The position numbers and the translations under genes were made by a program. Under the pieces are notes generated by a model. The model had not been told where the DNA came from and did no database searches. It saw nothing but the letters and a program-made list of their open reading frames with translations. Shown here piece by piece: positions 8,012 to 17,242 of a DNA stretch of 64,000 bases. Each line of letters starts with the position of its first letter. The stretch's first letter is position 1. Source of the stretch: Ruminococcus sp. FMBCY1 (lineage in GTDB: Bacteria > Bacillota > Clostridia > Oscillospirales > Acutalibacteraceae); assembly GCF_023921805.1 (NCBI RefSeq), contig NZ_CP074197.1, positions 682,001-746,000 on the forward strand, in the 5' to 3' direction.

Positions 8012-10771
8012 ATGAACAAACAGCAATTAGCGTCATTAATTTGGGATACCTGCAACGATATGCGTGGATCAATTTCTGCCGTTGAGTACAAGGATATTAT
8101 ATTAGGTTTTATCTTCTACCGTTTTGTTTCCGAAAATGAAGTTTCTTACCTAAAGAAACAGGATTGGACTATGGAGATAATGGCAGAGGAACTGACGGAA
8201 GAAGATAGTGAAACCGTTCAGCAGTGCAAAGATCACCTTGGATATTTTATTGCCTATAAAAACCTTTTCTCTACTTGGAAGGATCACACAGCAACTTTTA
8301 CGGTGTCTGATGTAACTGACGCCCTAAATGCATTTGTCAGAAATATTGGCAGCAATCCCGATCATCAAAAGCTTTTCAATGAGATTTTCAAATCCTTGTC
8401 TGAAAAACTGAGCAAAATGGGATCCATCAGCAACCAGACTTCTCATATCAAGAACATCATAAAGATAGTCAGCCGTATTCCTATGGACGAAAATCAGGGC
8501 TACGATGTACTCGGATTTATTTATGAGTTCCTGCTGAAGAACTTTGCGTCCAACAGTAAGAAGGACGGAGAATTTTACACGCCGCACGAGATTTCGATAT
8601 TGATGTCTGAAATTGTAGCCCATCATTTGCGTGACCGTGAGCAAATTAATATTCTCGATCCAACCAGCGGATCGGGTTCTCTGCTTATCAACATCGGTCA
8701 GAGCGTGCAAAAGTATTTGCAGGACAGCGGCAATATCACTTATTATGCGCAGGAGCTGATTCAGGAAACCTTCAACCTGACGCGAATGAATCTTGTTATG
8801 CGCGGTATCAATCCGTCCAATATCAAGGTGCGTCGTGGTGATACATTAGCAAACGACTGGCCATATTTTGATGATAATGATGAAAACAGCTACGAGTATG
8901 TCCCTGTTGATTGTGTGGTTTCTAATCCGCCGTATTCACATAAATGGGATGCAGATAACTACACAAACGATCCTCGTTACAAAGAATATGGTATCGCTCC
9001 TGCTTCAAAGGCTGATTACGCTTTTCTATTGCACGATTTATACCACCTAAAAGATAACGGCATTATGTGTATCGTTATGCCTCACGGCGTTTTGTTCAGA
9101 GGTGGTTCCGAAAAAGACATCCGCACTCAGTTGGTAGAAAACAATAATATAGAAACTATTATCGGACTTCCTTCAAACTGCTTTTACGGCACCGGTATAT
9201 CAACCATTATTATGGTACTGAAAAAACACCGTGGAGCCAGTGATATTTTAATTGTTGACGCTTCAAAGGAGTTCTTTAAGGACGGCAACAAAAACCGCCT
9301 GTCCGGTCATCATATCAAAAAGATAGTTGACGCTGTTTTGAACAGAGAGAACATTCCGCATTTTGCTTCTCTTGTTTCTAAACAAACGATTAAAGATAAC
9401 GACTACAACCTCAACATCCCCCGATATGTTGAATCGGAGGAAAAAGTTCCTGTTGATTTACACGCAACCGTATTTGGAGGAATCCCGAATTATGAGGTTG
9501 AGCATCTCAAAAAATATTGGGAAGCTTTTCCGTCACTATGCGATGAGCTGTTTACACGCATTAATGAACACACCTCAGAATTATCCTGCGATTCAGTTAT
9601 TGATGCTATCAAACAAAATGCTGATGTTATTGCATTTGAAGCGAATTACAAAGAAACTTTCCAAGCGCTTGAAGATCAGCTCTATGAGCTTTTGATCGAC
9701 AATCAGGTAAAAAACGTTGCTGCTCTGAAAGAAGAAATCACCAATCGTATTTTTGAACTATGTCAGCAGTTTGACATTGTGGACAAGTATCTTGTATATA
9801 AAGCCTTTGACGATGTTTGGAAACAAATCAGCCTTGATTTGGAAGCAATCTGCTTGCAGGGATTTGACGCTGCACGTAGTGTAGAAGATATTGAAGTATA
9901 TGATAAGAAGGAGAAAAAGGCTGTCAAAAAAGGAGAAGAAGGCAGAGTTATACCCTTCGCTTTGATTCAAAACCATCTATTTGCTGATGAATTCACACAA
10001 ATGGATGGTTTGAATAAAGATCTGTCCGGCGCAACATCGGAATATGAATCTTTCTGGGAAGGGCTGGACGATGAGCTCAAGGAAGAACTGAAAAAGAAAG
10101 ATGACGGTGATGAGCAGTCTGAAGCAAAGCTTGATACAAAGCAGCTAAAAGCAAAGTATCAGGAGGTTTTGGCAACGCTATCTAACGATACAACGAAGAT
10201 GTACGCGGAATACGCTGCGTTGAAGCCTAAACAGAAGGTGGAGTTTCAGAAAAGGCATCCGGAACTCGTTTGGCCCGATGAAACGGAAAAAGTCAAAAAT
10301 GGTACCTATAAACAATCGGCGATTAATGCGATTGTTGAGCAAATCAAAAACGACATCGAAATCGACGAGGAAGAAGATGATTATAAGATCCGTCATTTGT
10401 ACCTCCTCGGTCAGCAGATTTCTGCTCTGAAAAAACAAATCAAAGCACTTAAAACCGACCTTGATATCAAGGCACGAGAAGCGATTGTAAAGCTGTCGGA
10501 CGATAAAATCAAGATGCTGTTGAAAGAAAAGTGGCTGACGCCTGCTATGGAGAATATCAATGTCATTCCGAACGCTATTATCTCCAATTTGAACCGTTCC
10601 GTGAATGATATTATAACCAAATACGATAATCCAATTCTTACCCTTGATACCGATATAGCAAAGACCGAGGAATCATTATCCGTTATGCTTAACGACTTAA
10701 CAGGTGATGCTTTTGATATGGCGGCAGTTCAGCAATTCAAAACACTGTTGGGAGGAAAAGAAAATGAATAA
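8012..10771 (+). CDS. hsdM: Type I restriction-modification methyltransferase subunit HsdM
   Basis: HsdM transfers methyl groups to adenine N6 within the type I target and forms the core of the M2S complex. The N-terminal helical domain (residues 1-150, SLIWDTCNDMRGSISAVEYK) is followed by the AdoMet motif ILDPTSGSGSLLIN at about residue 215 and the catalytic NPPY motif (VVSNPPYSHKW) at about 306. The remaining 400 residues are charged, largely helical and probably coiled-coil, making the protein, at 919 residues, much longer than the roughly 500-residue classical HsdM. No frameshift was seen. The ATG follows AAGGAGTT, and the 3' end overlaps hsdS by eight bases. Confidence 0.95.
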   Translation: MNKQQLASLIWDTCNDMRGSISAVEYKDIILGFIFYRFVSENEVSYLKKQDWTMEIMAEELTEEDSETVQQCKDHLGYFIAYKNLFSTWKDHTATFTVSDVTDALNAFVRNIGSNPDHQKLFNEIFKSLSEKLSKMGSISNQTSHIKNIIKIVSRIPMDENQGYDVLGFIYEFLLKNFASNSKKDGEFYTPHEISILMSEIVAHHLRDREQINILDPTSGSGSLLINIGQSVQKYLQDSGNITYYAQELIQETFNLTRMNLVMRGINPSNIKVRRGDTLANDWPYFDDNDENSYEYVPVDCVVSNPPYSHKWDADNYTNDPRYKEYGIAPASKADYAFLLHDLYHLKDNGIMCIVMPHGVLFRGGSEKDIRTQLVENNNIETIIGLPSNCFYGTGISTIIMVLKKHRGASDILIVDASKEFFKDGNKNRLSGHHIKKIVDAVLNRENIPHFASLVSKQTIKDNDYNLNIPRYVESEEKVPVDLHATVFGGIPNYEVEHLKKYWEAFPSLCDELFTRINEHTSELSCDSVIDAIKQNADVIAFEANYKETFQALEDQLYELLIDNQVKNVAALKEEITNRIFELCQQFDIVDKYLVYKAFDDVWKQISLDLEAICLQGFDAARSVEDIEVYDKKEKKAVKKGEEGRVIPFALIQNHLFADEFTQMDGLNKDLSGATSEYESFWEGLDDELKEELKKKDDGDEQSEAKLDTKQLKAKYQEVLATLSNDTTKMYAEYAALKPKQKVEFQKRHPELVWPDETEKVKNGTYKQSAINAIVEQIKNDIEIDEEEDDYKIRHLYLLGQQISALKKQIKALKTDLDIKAREAIVKLSDDKIKMLLKEKWLTPAMENINVIPNAIISNLNRSVNDIITKYDNPILTLDTDIAKTEESLSVMLNDLTGDAFDMAAVQQFKTLLGGKENE

Positions 10772-12002
10772 AACTCCGGCAGTTAGATTTATAGGATTTG
10801 CAGAAGATTGGGAACAGCGTAAGTTTGGAGATATAGTTCAAACAAGGCGTGGCTTAACATATAAACCAACAGATATAGAAGAAAGCGGCATTAGAGTTTT
10901 ACGCTCTTCCAATATTGATGAGGATACTTTTGTTTATGGCGTTGATGATGTATTTGTTAATCCATATGCCGTTAATATTGAACCAGTTAGAAAGAATGAC
11001 ATATTGATTACATCTGCAAATGGTTCTTCGAGACTGGTTGGAAAACATGCCTTAATTAAAAAAATATCTGATGGTTCTGCTGTTCATGGTGGTTTTATGC
11101 TTTTGGGTAGAACTAAGAATTATGATTTTGTGAATGCATCAATGAGTTCTTCTTGGTATACAAAATTTATAAATGTTTTTGCGGCTGGAGGAAATGGAGC
11201 TATTGGTAATCTAAATAAAAATGATTTAGATGAACAGATTATTTTGATACCTGATGATGCTGAACAAATAAAAATCGGTGAATATTTTGCCGCTCTCGAC
11301 AACCTCATCACTCTTCATCAGCGCAAGTATGAAAAGTTGAAAAACATCAAAAAATCAATGCTTTACAAAATGTTTCCGAAAAATGGTTCAAATGTACCGG
11401 AAATTCGTTTTAAGGGATTTACTGACGCTTGGGAACAGCGTAAGTTTGGAGATATAGTTCAAACAAGGCGTGGCTTAACATATAAACCAACAGATATAGA
11501 AGAAAGCGGCATTAGAGTTTTACGCTCTTCCAATATTGATGAGGATACTTTTGTTTATGGCGTTGATGATGTATTTGTTAATCCATATGCCGTTAATATT
11601 GAACCAGTTAGAAAGAATGACATATTGATTACATCTGCAAATGGTTCTTCGAGACTGGTTGGAAAACATGCCTTAATTAAAAAAATATCTGATGGTTCTG
11701 CTGTTCATGGTGGTTTTATGCTTTTGGGTAGAACTAAGAATTATGATTTTGTGAATGCATCAATGAGTTCTTCTTGGTATACAAAATTTATAAATGTTTT
11801 TGCGGCTGGAGGAAATGGAGCTATTGGTAATCTAAATAAAAATGATTTAGATGAACAGGTTATTTTGATACCTGATGATGCTGAACAAATAAAAATCGGT
11901 GAATATTTTGCCGCTCTCGACAACCTTATCACCCTTCATCATCGCAAACTTAAAAAACTAGAACAAATAAAACAAGCAATGCTTCACAAAATGTTCGTGT
12001 AA
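10764..12002 (+). CDS. hsdS: Type I R-M specificity subunit HsdS with two near-identical target-recognition domains
   Basis: HsdS sets the DNA sequence recognised by the type I complex; normally each of its two target-recognition domains (TRDs) reads a different half-site. Here residues about 15-180 and 222-387 are almost the same protein: each begins at WEQRKFGDIVQTRRGLTYKP and ends at ALDNLITLH, differing by one Ile/Val. The conserved helical spacers (RKYEKLKNIKKSMLYKMF and RKLKKLEQIKQAMLHKMF) are intact. The predicted target is therefore a symmetric bipartite sequence. The ATG overlaps the hsdM stop. The TRDs are more AT-rich than hsdM and hsdR, as expected for swapped specificity modules. 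Confidence 0.95.
   Translation: MNKTPAVRFIGFAEDWEQRKFGDIVQTRRGLTYKPTDIEESGIRVLRSSNIDEDTFVYGVDDVFVNPYAVNIEPVRKNDILITSANGSSRLVGKHALIKKISDGSAVHGGFMLLGRTKNYDFVNASMSSSWYTKFINVFAAGGNGAIGNLNKNDLDEQIILIPDDAEQIKIGEYFAALDNLITLHQRKYEKLKNIKKSMLYKMFPKNGSNVPEIRFKGFTDAWEQRKFGDIVQTRRGLTYKPTDIEESGIRVLRSSNIDEDTFVYGVDDVFVNPYAVNIEPVRKNDILITSANGSSRLVGKHALIKKISDGSAVHGGFMLLGRTKNYDFVNASMSSSWYTKFINVFAAGGNGAIGNLNKNDLDEQVILIPDDAEQIKIGEYFAALDNLITLHHRKLKKLEQIKQAMLHKMFV
10808..11305 (+). repeat. Direct repeat copy 1 (498 bp) within hsdS
   Basis: Bases 10808-11305 recur at 11429-11926 with an offset of 621 bases. The only difference seen by eye is A at 11238 against G at 11859. The offset is a multiple of three, so recombination between copies would leave one in-frame TRD. 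Confidence 0.95.
11429..11926 (+). repeat. Direct repeat copy 2 (498 bp) within hsdS
   Basis: Second copy of the TRD-encoding repeat. Identity breaks immediately after base 11926 (CTC against CTT), where the helical-spacer coding sequence begins to diverge. Near-perfect DNA identity, including silent sites, implies a recent duplication or gene conversion. Confidence 0.95.
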
Positions 12003-12017
12003 GAAGCGGAGGCAACT

Positions 12018-15000
12018 ATGTCATACAAAAACGAAACAGAATTTGAAAACGCCTTGATTGCCAAGCTGACGCAACTCGACAATCAGTGGTCAAGAGAGAT
12101 TCTGGCATACAAAACCGAAGAAGAGCTGATTGAAAACTGGGCAAAAATTTTGTTCAGCAATAACAATACAACCGATAAGCTCAACGGCTGTCCTCTGACC
12201 AAAACGGAAATGGGACAAATCATATCCCAAATCAACGGCGAAACTCCCTTTGCCATCAATCGCCGATTAAACGGCAGATATATTTCTATCATCCGTGATA
12301 ACTCCAAGGATACACAGCACGTTGGAAAACGTGTGGATCTGTTCCTCTTTGACAAGGATGAGATTGCCGCAGGAAGAAGCGTATACCAGATAGCTCGCCA
12401 GCCAAAGCTCCCCATCTCGTCAGAAATTCTCGGCAACCGCAGAGGCGATTTGATGCTATTAATCAACGGTATGCCGCTGTATCATATTGAACTGAAAAAC
12501 AATCCTGTTCCTGTTGAACAGGCGTGTAATCAAATCAGCAAATATATGCAGCACGGCGTATTTACCGGCTTCTTTTCACTTGTTCAAGTGTTTGTCGCAA
12601 TGACGCCGACCGAAACACTGTACTTTGCGAATCCCGGACGTGAAAGAGCTTTCAACTCCGACTACTATTTTCATTGGGGTGACTTCAACAATAAGCATAT
12701 TGTCGACTGGGAAGAAGTTGCAGAAAAGTTCCTTTCTATTCCGATGGCGCACAGACTGATCGGTTACGGTACGATTGCGGACGGAACAGATAACATTCTC
12801 AAAGTAATGCGCAGTTATCAGTATCACGCTGCTTATAAAATCTATTCGCAGGTAGTCAAGCGAGTAGATTGGGATGATGACGGACAAAAGGGCGGCTATG
12901 TATACCACACTACCGGCAGCGGTAAAACAATGACGAGCTTTAAGTGCGCACAGCTGATAAAGTCCTCCGGTAAAGTTGACAAGATTGTTTTCCTGATGGA
13001 TCGTGACGAGCTTTGGAAACAAACTTATGATAATTATCGAAACTTCTCGGACTGTGATGATATTGAAGATACCGCTAACACCAACAGCCTACTCTCAAAG
13101 CTGGAGAACGACACACCCAATTTGCTGATTGTTACGTCTATTCAGAAGATGAGTAACCTGACAACCGTCAATCCTACTCCGAATGCGGCACGTATTGCAA
13201 AGGTGCAAAAGAAAAAACTGGTGTTTATCGTTGATGAAGCCCATCGTTCTACCTTCGGCACAATGCTCCGTGATATAAAGCTGACCTATCCGAGAGCAAT
13301 GTTCTTTGGCTTTACAGGTACTCCTATTATGAAGGAGAACGCAGTTGACGGTATTACGACCAAAGTCTTATTCGGCACGTGTCTGCACAAATATACAATC
13401 TCAGAAGGAATCAGAGATAAAAATGTTTTAGGGTTCAAGCCTTCAAAAGTCGTAACATTTGACGAGGAAGATTTCAGAGAAAAGGTTGCTCTGATGAAGC
13501 TCGGCAAAGATAGCGTCGAAGGTCTTACCGATGAAGAATTCAAAAAATATCACGCTCTTGCTTCCCGAGATATGGACAAGGTGGAAGCAGACGTCAGCAA
13601 CAGTCTGTATGCCGACGGAGATACCGGAAAAGAGCATCGCAAAAATGTGGTTCAGGATATTCTTAATAAATGGGAACGAATCAGCTTCCGTGGTAAATTC
13701 CACTATATTCTCGCTACATCCTCAATCCGTGAAGCGATTAAATACTATCGTTTATTAAAAGACAACGATAAAGATTTGTTTGTCACTGCTGTTTTTGATC
13801 CGCATACAGATAATACAAGCGATGATATCTTCAAGGATAAGGCAGTAGAAGAAATCCTCATTGATTACAATAACCATTTCAACTTCAAGTTTACAGTCGG
13901 CGCTTATCGTCGATTCAAGGATGATGTTTGCTCTCGTCTTGCGCACAAAGAACCTTACAAGGATATTGATACAAGAAGAGAGGAAGCGGTTAATATTGTT
14001 ATCGTTGTTAATCAGCTTCTTACCGGATTCGACTCGAAATGGATTAACACCTTGTACTTGGATAAAGTAATTGATTACGAGCAGTATATTCAGGCTGTTT
14101 CAAGAACAAATCGCCTTAACGGATATGAAAAGCAGTACGGAATTATCAAGTATTGCAGAAAGCCGTACACAATGGAGAAAAACGCAAAGGAAGCTCTGCA
14201 ACTCTATGCGGAAGCTGGTTATCAAGATGTATATGTTCCGTCTTTAGGACAGAACATCATCGGAATGAATAACGATTATCAAAGCATCATCAAGCTGTTC
14301 GAGAAAAACGGTATTGAGAATTTCAGCAGACTTCCCGATAATCAGGGTGACATCAAGCTGTTTGCCGACTTGTTCAATAACATCAGCAACAATTATTATC
14401 GCTCTATTCCTCAGCTTTTTACTTGGACGAAGAGAACTTATATCACAGAGGATGCCGGAGAGGTAACAGTTGATCTCGATGAAAGAACATACGAAATTCT
14501 TCATCAAAGATACAGCGAAATACCGAGGACTGTTCAGCCCGGCGGCGATATGATTTATGACATCAAGGCTTTTCTTACCGAGGTATCATCAAATGAGATT
14601 AACCGTGCGTTTATGGAATCTCAGTTTGCCGAAGTATTGAAAGACCTTTCCAATGGTGCAAAGCCGGAAGAAATCAAAGCATTGCTCAATGATTTGAAAT
14701 CCAGTTTTGCAGAATTGCCGGCAGAGGATCAGATTACTGCCGAAGCTATTTTGGAAGATATTTACTCCGGTGCGCTAAAAGATTTTGACGAAGGAAAAAC
14801 TCTTGCTGAGTACATCGAGATTTATAAGAGAAATACACTGAAAGCAAATATCAAAGTATTCAGCGAGGCGTTTGGTTTTGATAAAGATAAGCTGGCAAGA
14901 ATTATGGTTTTCCACCTAAAGGAAGAAAAGCTGTATGAAGGCGGACTTTTTGATCAGATAATGGAAACACTTGACCGTGCAAAAGCGAAGGAAACTATGG

Positions 15001-15107
15001 AAAAACTGGAGGATTGCACCATCAGACCGCACCGTGTAGTCCAAAAAGCAGAAGGATATCTGAAGAAGTTTATCCTGTCCGGCGGGAATGTTAGCTTTAT
15101 GGATTAA
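12018..15107 (+). CDS. hsdR: Type I restriction endonuclease/translocase subunit HsdR
   Basis: HsdR provides the ATP-driven translocase and nuclease of the type I enzyme. The 1029-residue protein has an N-terminal PD-(D/E)xK nuclease core (GDLMLLINGMPLYHIELKNN, about residues 145-165), a Walker A motif (HTTGSGKTMTS, about 297), a DEAH-type Walker B (VDEAHRS, about 406), the SF2 motif FGFTGTPI, and late helicase motifs (VVNQLLTGFDSKW, then QAVSRTNRLN). The C-terminal helical region that docks on HsdM is present. It starts 15 bases after hsdS and shows no damage. The gene order is M-S-R. Confidence 0.95.
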   Translation: MSYKNETEFENALIAKLTQLDNQWSREILAYKTEEELIENWAKILFSNNNTTDKLNGCPLTKTEMGQIISQINGETPFAINRRLNGRYISIIRDNSKDTQHVGKRVDLFLFDKDEIAAGRSVYQIARQPKLPISSEILGNRRGDLMLLINGMPLYHIELKNNPVPVEQACNQISKYMQHGVFTGFFSLVQVFVAMTPTETLYFANPGRERAFNSDYYFHWGDFNNKHIVDWEEVAEKFLSIPMAHRLIGYGTIADGTDNILKVMRSYQYHAAYKIYSQVVKRVDWDDDGQKGGYVYHTTGSGKTMTSFKCAQLIKSSGKVDKIVFLMDRDELWKQTYDNYRNFSDCDDIEDTANTNSLLSKLENDTPNLLIVTSIQKMSNLTTVNPTPNAARIAKVQKKKLVFIVDEAHRSTFGTMLRDIKLTYPRAMFFGFTGTPIMKENAVDGITTKVLFGTCLHKYTISEGIRDKNVLGFKPSKVVTFDEEDFREKVALMKLGKDSVEGLTDEEFKKYHALASRDMDKVEADVSNSLYADGDTGKEHRKNVVQDILNKWERISFRGKFHYILATSSIREAIKYYRLLKDNDKDLFVTAVFDPHTDNTSDDIFKDKAVEEILIDYNNHFNFKFTVGAYRRFKDDVCSRLAHKEPYKDIDTRREEAVNIVIVVNQLLTGFDSKWINTLYLDKVIDYEQYIQAVSRTNRLNGYEKQYGIIKYCRKPYTMEKNAKEALQLYAEAGYQDVYVPSLGQNIIGMNNDYQSIIKLFEKNGIENFSRLPDNQGDIKLFADLFNNISNNYYRSIPQLFTWTKRTYITEDAGEVTVDLDERTYEILHQRYSEIPRTVQPGGDMIYDIKAFLTEVSSNEINRAFMESQFAEVLKDLSNGAKPEEIKALLNDLKSSFAELPAEDQITAEAILEDIYSGALKDFDEGKTLAEYIEIYKRNTLKANIKVFSEAFGFDKDKLARIMVFHLKEEKLYEGGLFDQIMETLDRAKAKETMEKLEDCTIRPHRVVQKAEGYLKKFILSGGNVSFMD

Positions 15108-15146
15108 AAGCATAAAAACACCTAATAGAGCAAGGAGGTTAATCTT

Positions 15147-15710
15147 ATGCAAGATGATTACACAACACTTGAAGACGTGGTTAGAGCACAATATGCCAAC
15201 GTTTTTTGGACTCACAAGATACAAGAAAAGCAAGCAGAGATATATGAATTTCGTCACAAGTTGTTTTCTTGGATTAATATAATCTCTGCGTCGCTTACTT
15301 CTGCTGGTATTATTTCAATTGTTTTTGTTGACCAGTTTTGGATAAAGTTAGTTTCTGCTATTGTGTCTTTTGTTACCACAACAATGAGTGCTTTATTAGC
15401 AACTTTTGATTATAAGAACTTGGCAAAATCGAATAAAACCGCAGCTACGAAACTCGTATGTTATAGAAATGAATTATTATCACTGCTTGGAAGAATAAGA
15501 ATTAAAGAAAAAACCGCAAAAGAATTGTTTGATGAATTTGAAAATCTGCAAAGCAGTATACACGAAGCATATCAGGACGCTCCAAATACAACTAATCGTG
15601 CAGTTGCAAAGGCAGGAAAAGCTATCACTGAAAGTAAAGATGGCACATACTCTGACGAAGAAATTGATAGACTTTTACCTGATACACTAAAGAGGAGGAA
15701 TATAAAGTGA
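15147..15710 (+). CDS. SLATT-domain two-helix membrane protein, likely CBASS effector
   Basis: SLATT proteins are predicted membrane effectors that accompany nucleotide-signalling enzymes (SMODS or SLOG) in bacterial immunity. This 187-residue protein has the pattern: a short N-terminal helical region with HKIQEKQAEIYEFR, two adjacent membrane helices (INIISASLTSAGIISIVFV and LVSAIVSFVTTTMSALLATF, about residues 48-85), then a long cytoplasmic helical region. The ATG follows a strong AAGGAGG site. The stop overlaps the CD-NTase GTG by four bases, so the two are translationally coupled. Pore formation on second-messenger binding is inferred from the family, not shown here. Confidence 0.8.
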   Translation: MQDDYTTLEDVVRAQYANVFWTHKIQEKQAEIYEFRHKLFSWINIISASLTSAGIISIVFVDQFWIKLVSAIVSFVTTTMSALLATFDYKNLAKSNKTAATKLVCYRNELLSLLGRIRIKEKTAKELFDEFENLQSSIHEAYQDAPNTTNRAVAKAGKAITESKDGTYSDEEIDRLLPDTLKRRNIK

Positions 15711-16516
15711 GCTATAACGTCAAAAAGCACGGAGAAGTTATTTTGACAGACATTAGAACAAGCATCTCAACTCGGTATAAAGCGGTCACTAAAGCAATTA
15801 ACCGTGAATTTTGGGATTCTCAAAGTGACAAAGAACATAGTCTTTACGTTGGTTCCTATGGACGAGGAACAGCAATTAATACCAGTGATGTTGATATTCT
15901 TGTTGAATTACCTGAAGATGAATACAATCGCCATAACGTTTATAAGGGAAATGGGCAGTCCAGACTATTGCAAGCTGTAAGAGAAGCAATACTTAATACA
16001 TATCCTCGTTCAGATGTACGAGCTGATGGACAGGTTGTTAAAATAGCTTTTTCCGATGGTATGAAATTTGAAATACTGCCTGCGTTTGTTACATACGGAT
16101 GGAATGGTATAATTTATAAATATCCTGACACAAATATGGGTGGGAATTGGCGTTCAACTAATCCAAAAGCAGAGCAGGATGCTATGCGTGATAAAAACAA
16201 ATCAAGTAATGGGTTATTATTTGACACCTGTAAACATATGCGATATATTCGAGATAACTACTTTAAAAGTTACCATCTTTCCGGAATAGTTATTGATAGC
16301 TTTGTTTATGCTGCAATCAAGAACTGGAGATGGACAACACCAGAAGAATCTTCATCTGCTGCTGAACCAGGTGAGTACGAAAAATTGCTTTATGATTATT
16401 ATTTGTATAATCTGCGATTCTCAAATACAATCAATGCTCCGGGAAGCAATGATTATGTAGATGTTTCAAGCAGTAAAGATTGCTTAGAAAAAGTTTTATT
16501 GAAAATGTGTAAATAG
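15707..16516 (+). CDS. CD-NTase (SMODS nucleotidyltransferase), CBASS signal synthase
   Basis: CD-NTases make cyclic di- or oligonucleotides that switch on effectors during phage attack. The 269-residue protein has the polymerase-beta-like core: YVGSYGRGTAINTSDVDILV at about residues 45-64, with GS and the paired metal-binding DVD aspartates, then KFEILPAFV carrying the likely third acidic residue near 125. The C-terminal helical domain (YFKSYHLSGIVIDSFVYAAI) fits the oligoadenylate-synthase-like fold. It is coupled to the upstream SLATT gene, giving a minimal two-gene CBASS without Cap2/Cap3. The messenger cannot be told from the sequence. The protein is slightly short for the family, but the ending looks natural. 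Confidence 0.85.
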   Translation: MSYNVKKHGEVILTDIRTSISTRYKAVTKAINREFWDSQSDKEHSLYVGSYGRGTAINTSDVDILVELPEDEYNRHNVYKGNGQSRLLQAVREAILNTYPRSDVRADGQVVKIAFSDGMKFEILPAFVTYGWNGIIYKYPDTNMGGNWRSTNPKAEQDAMRDKNKSSNGLLFDTCKHMRYIRDNYFKSYHLSGIVIDSFVYAAIKNWRWTTPEESSSAAEPGEYEKLLYDYYLYNLRFSNTINAPGSNDYVDVSSSKDCLEKVLLKMCK

Positions 16517-16570
16517 AATCGCGACGCTCAATAGATGGGTGATTTATCGGATACGGAAGGATAATTTGTT

Positions 16571-16816
16571 ATGACAAAAGCAATCAAGAAAGATACCATT
16601 CACGCCGGTGGAATTGACATTGGTATTTACACAACAGATTTCAAAAATGAATATATATCACTCACAGATATAGCGAAATACAGAAGTATTCAACCTTCGA
16701 TTACCATTATGTTAAACGTCGTGCTGTTTGGCAAAACTGCACGATTTAGCTGCACGTCAGTTGAATGTATTAGATTCGGTGAATTTGGAGGATTTGCCGC
16801 AGTTGCCAGATATTAA
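16571..16816 (+). pseudogene. KilA-N domain protein fragment, truncated and frameshifted
   Basis: The first 39 residues (KKDTIHAGGIDIGIYTTDFK, then NEYISLTDIAKYRS) match the start of KilA-N domain proteins, which bind DNA and are common in phages and mobile elements. Homology stops abruptly after YRS near base 16690; the intact family continues for 200 or more residues. After the break, another frame reads AKLHDLAARQLNVLDSVNLE, then DLPQLPDIKKE and a stop near 16827, which looks like the true gene's C-terminus after an internal deletion. The remnant follows the CD-NTase directly and marks the end of the cargo. Confidence 0.65.
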
Positions 16817-16849
16817 AAAAGAATAGTAAACCATTATTAGCAAGAAAAA

Positions 16850-16883
16850 GGCTGATGTAATCTCTTATTGGACTACATCAGCC
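16850..16883. terminator. Hairpin terminator between convergent cargo and TnpV module
   Basis: GGCTGATGTA at 16850-16859 pairs perfectly with TACATCAGCC at 16874-16883. It lies between the end of the plus-strand cargo and the stop of minus-strand tnpV and is preceded by an A-rich run, so it should act mainly on the minus-strand transcript. Confidence 0.65.
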
Positions 16884-16889
16884 TACGTG

Positions 16890-17240
16890 TTAGCTATAGA
16901 TTATTTCAGCGTTCACAACTTCTCTCGCTCGTTGGACGGCGTTATTCATCTTGCGAACCCATAGCATTTGATTGGTGGCTTTGAGTTGTTCGGTGCAGCC
17001 TTCTTCTTTGGCGAAAGATTGCACGAGCTCGTTGTATATCTTCTGTGCCTGTTCGTCAATGTCGGCAAGGTATTCGTTCAGTTTGCATTTTGTGAGCATA
17101 TTGGTATATAAAATCGGGCGGCATCGTTTGATATAGCGAAGGTGTTGTTGTCCCCATAAACCGATAGGTCGTTTATCCTGTTCGGGAAGCGTTAAATTGG
17201 GAAGTAAATAATCTCCCTGCTGTGTGTATGTAATCTCCAT
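16890..17240 (-). CDS. tnpV: TnpV family element protein
   Basis: The 116-residue protein matches the TnpV family known from Tn4451 and related elements: MEITYTQQGDYLLPNLTLPE at the start, then KRPIGLWGQQHLRYIK, RCRPILYTNMLTKCKL, and the end region QLKATNQMLWVRKMNNAVQR. The function of TnpV is unknown, and it is not needed for Tn4451 excision as far as I recall. The ATG follows AAGGAGG, placed just after the stop of a 59-residue gene, so the pair forms an operon with the DUF6809-like gene. It marks element backbone on the far side of the cargo. Confidence 0.85.
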   Translation of the reverse strand: MEITYTQQGDYLLPNLTLPEQDKRPIGLWGQQHLRYIKRCRPILYTNMLTKCKLNEYLADIDEQAQKIYNELVQSFAKEEGCTEQLKATNQMLWVRKMNNAVQRAREVVNAEIIYS

Positions 17241-17242
17241 TG

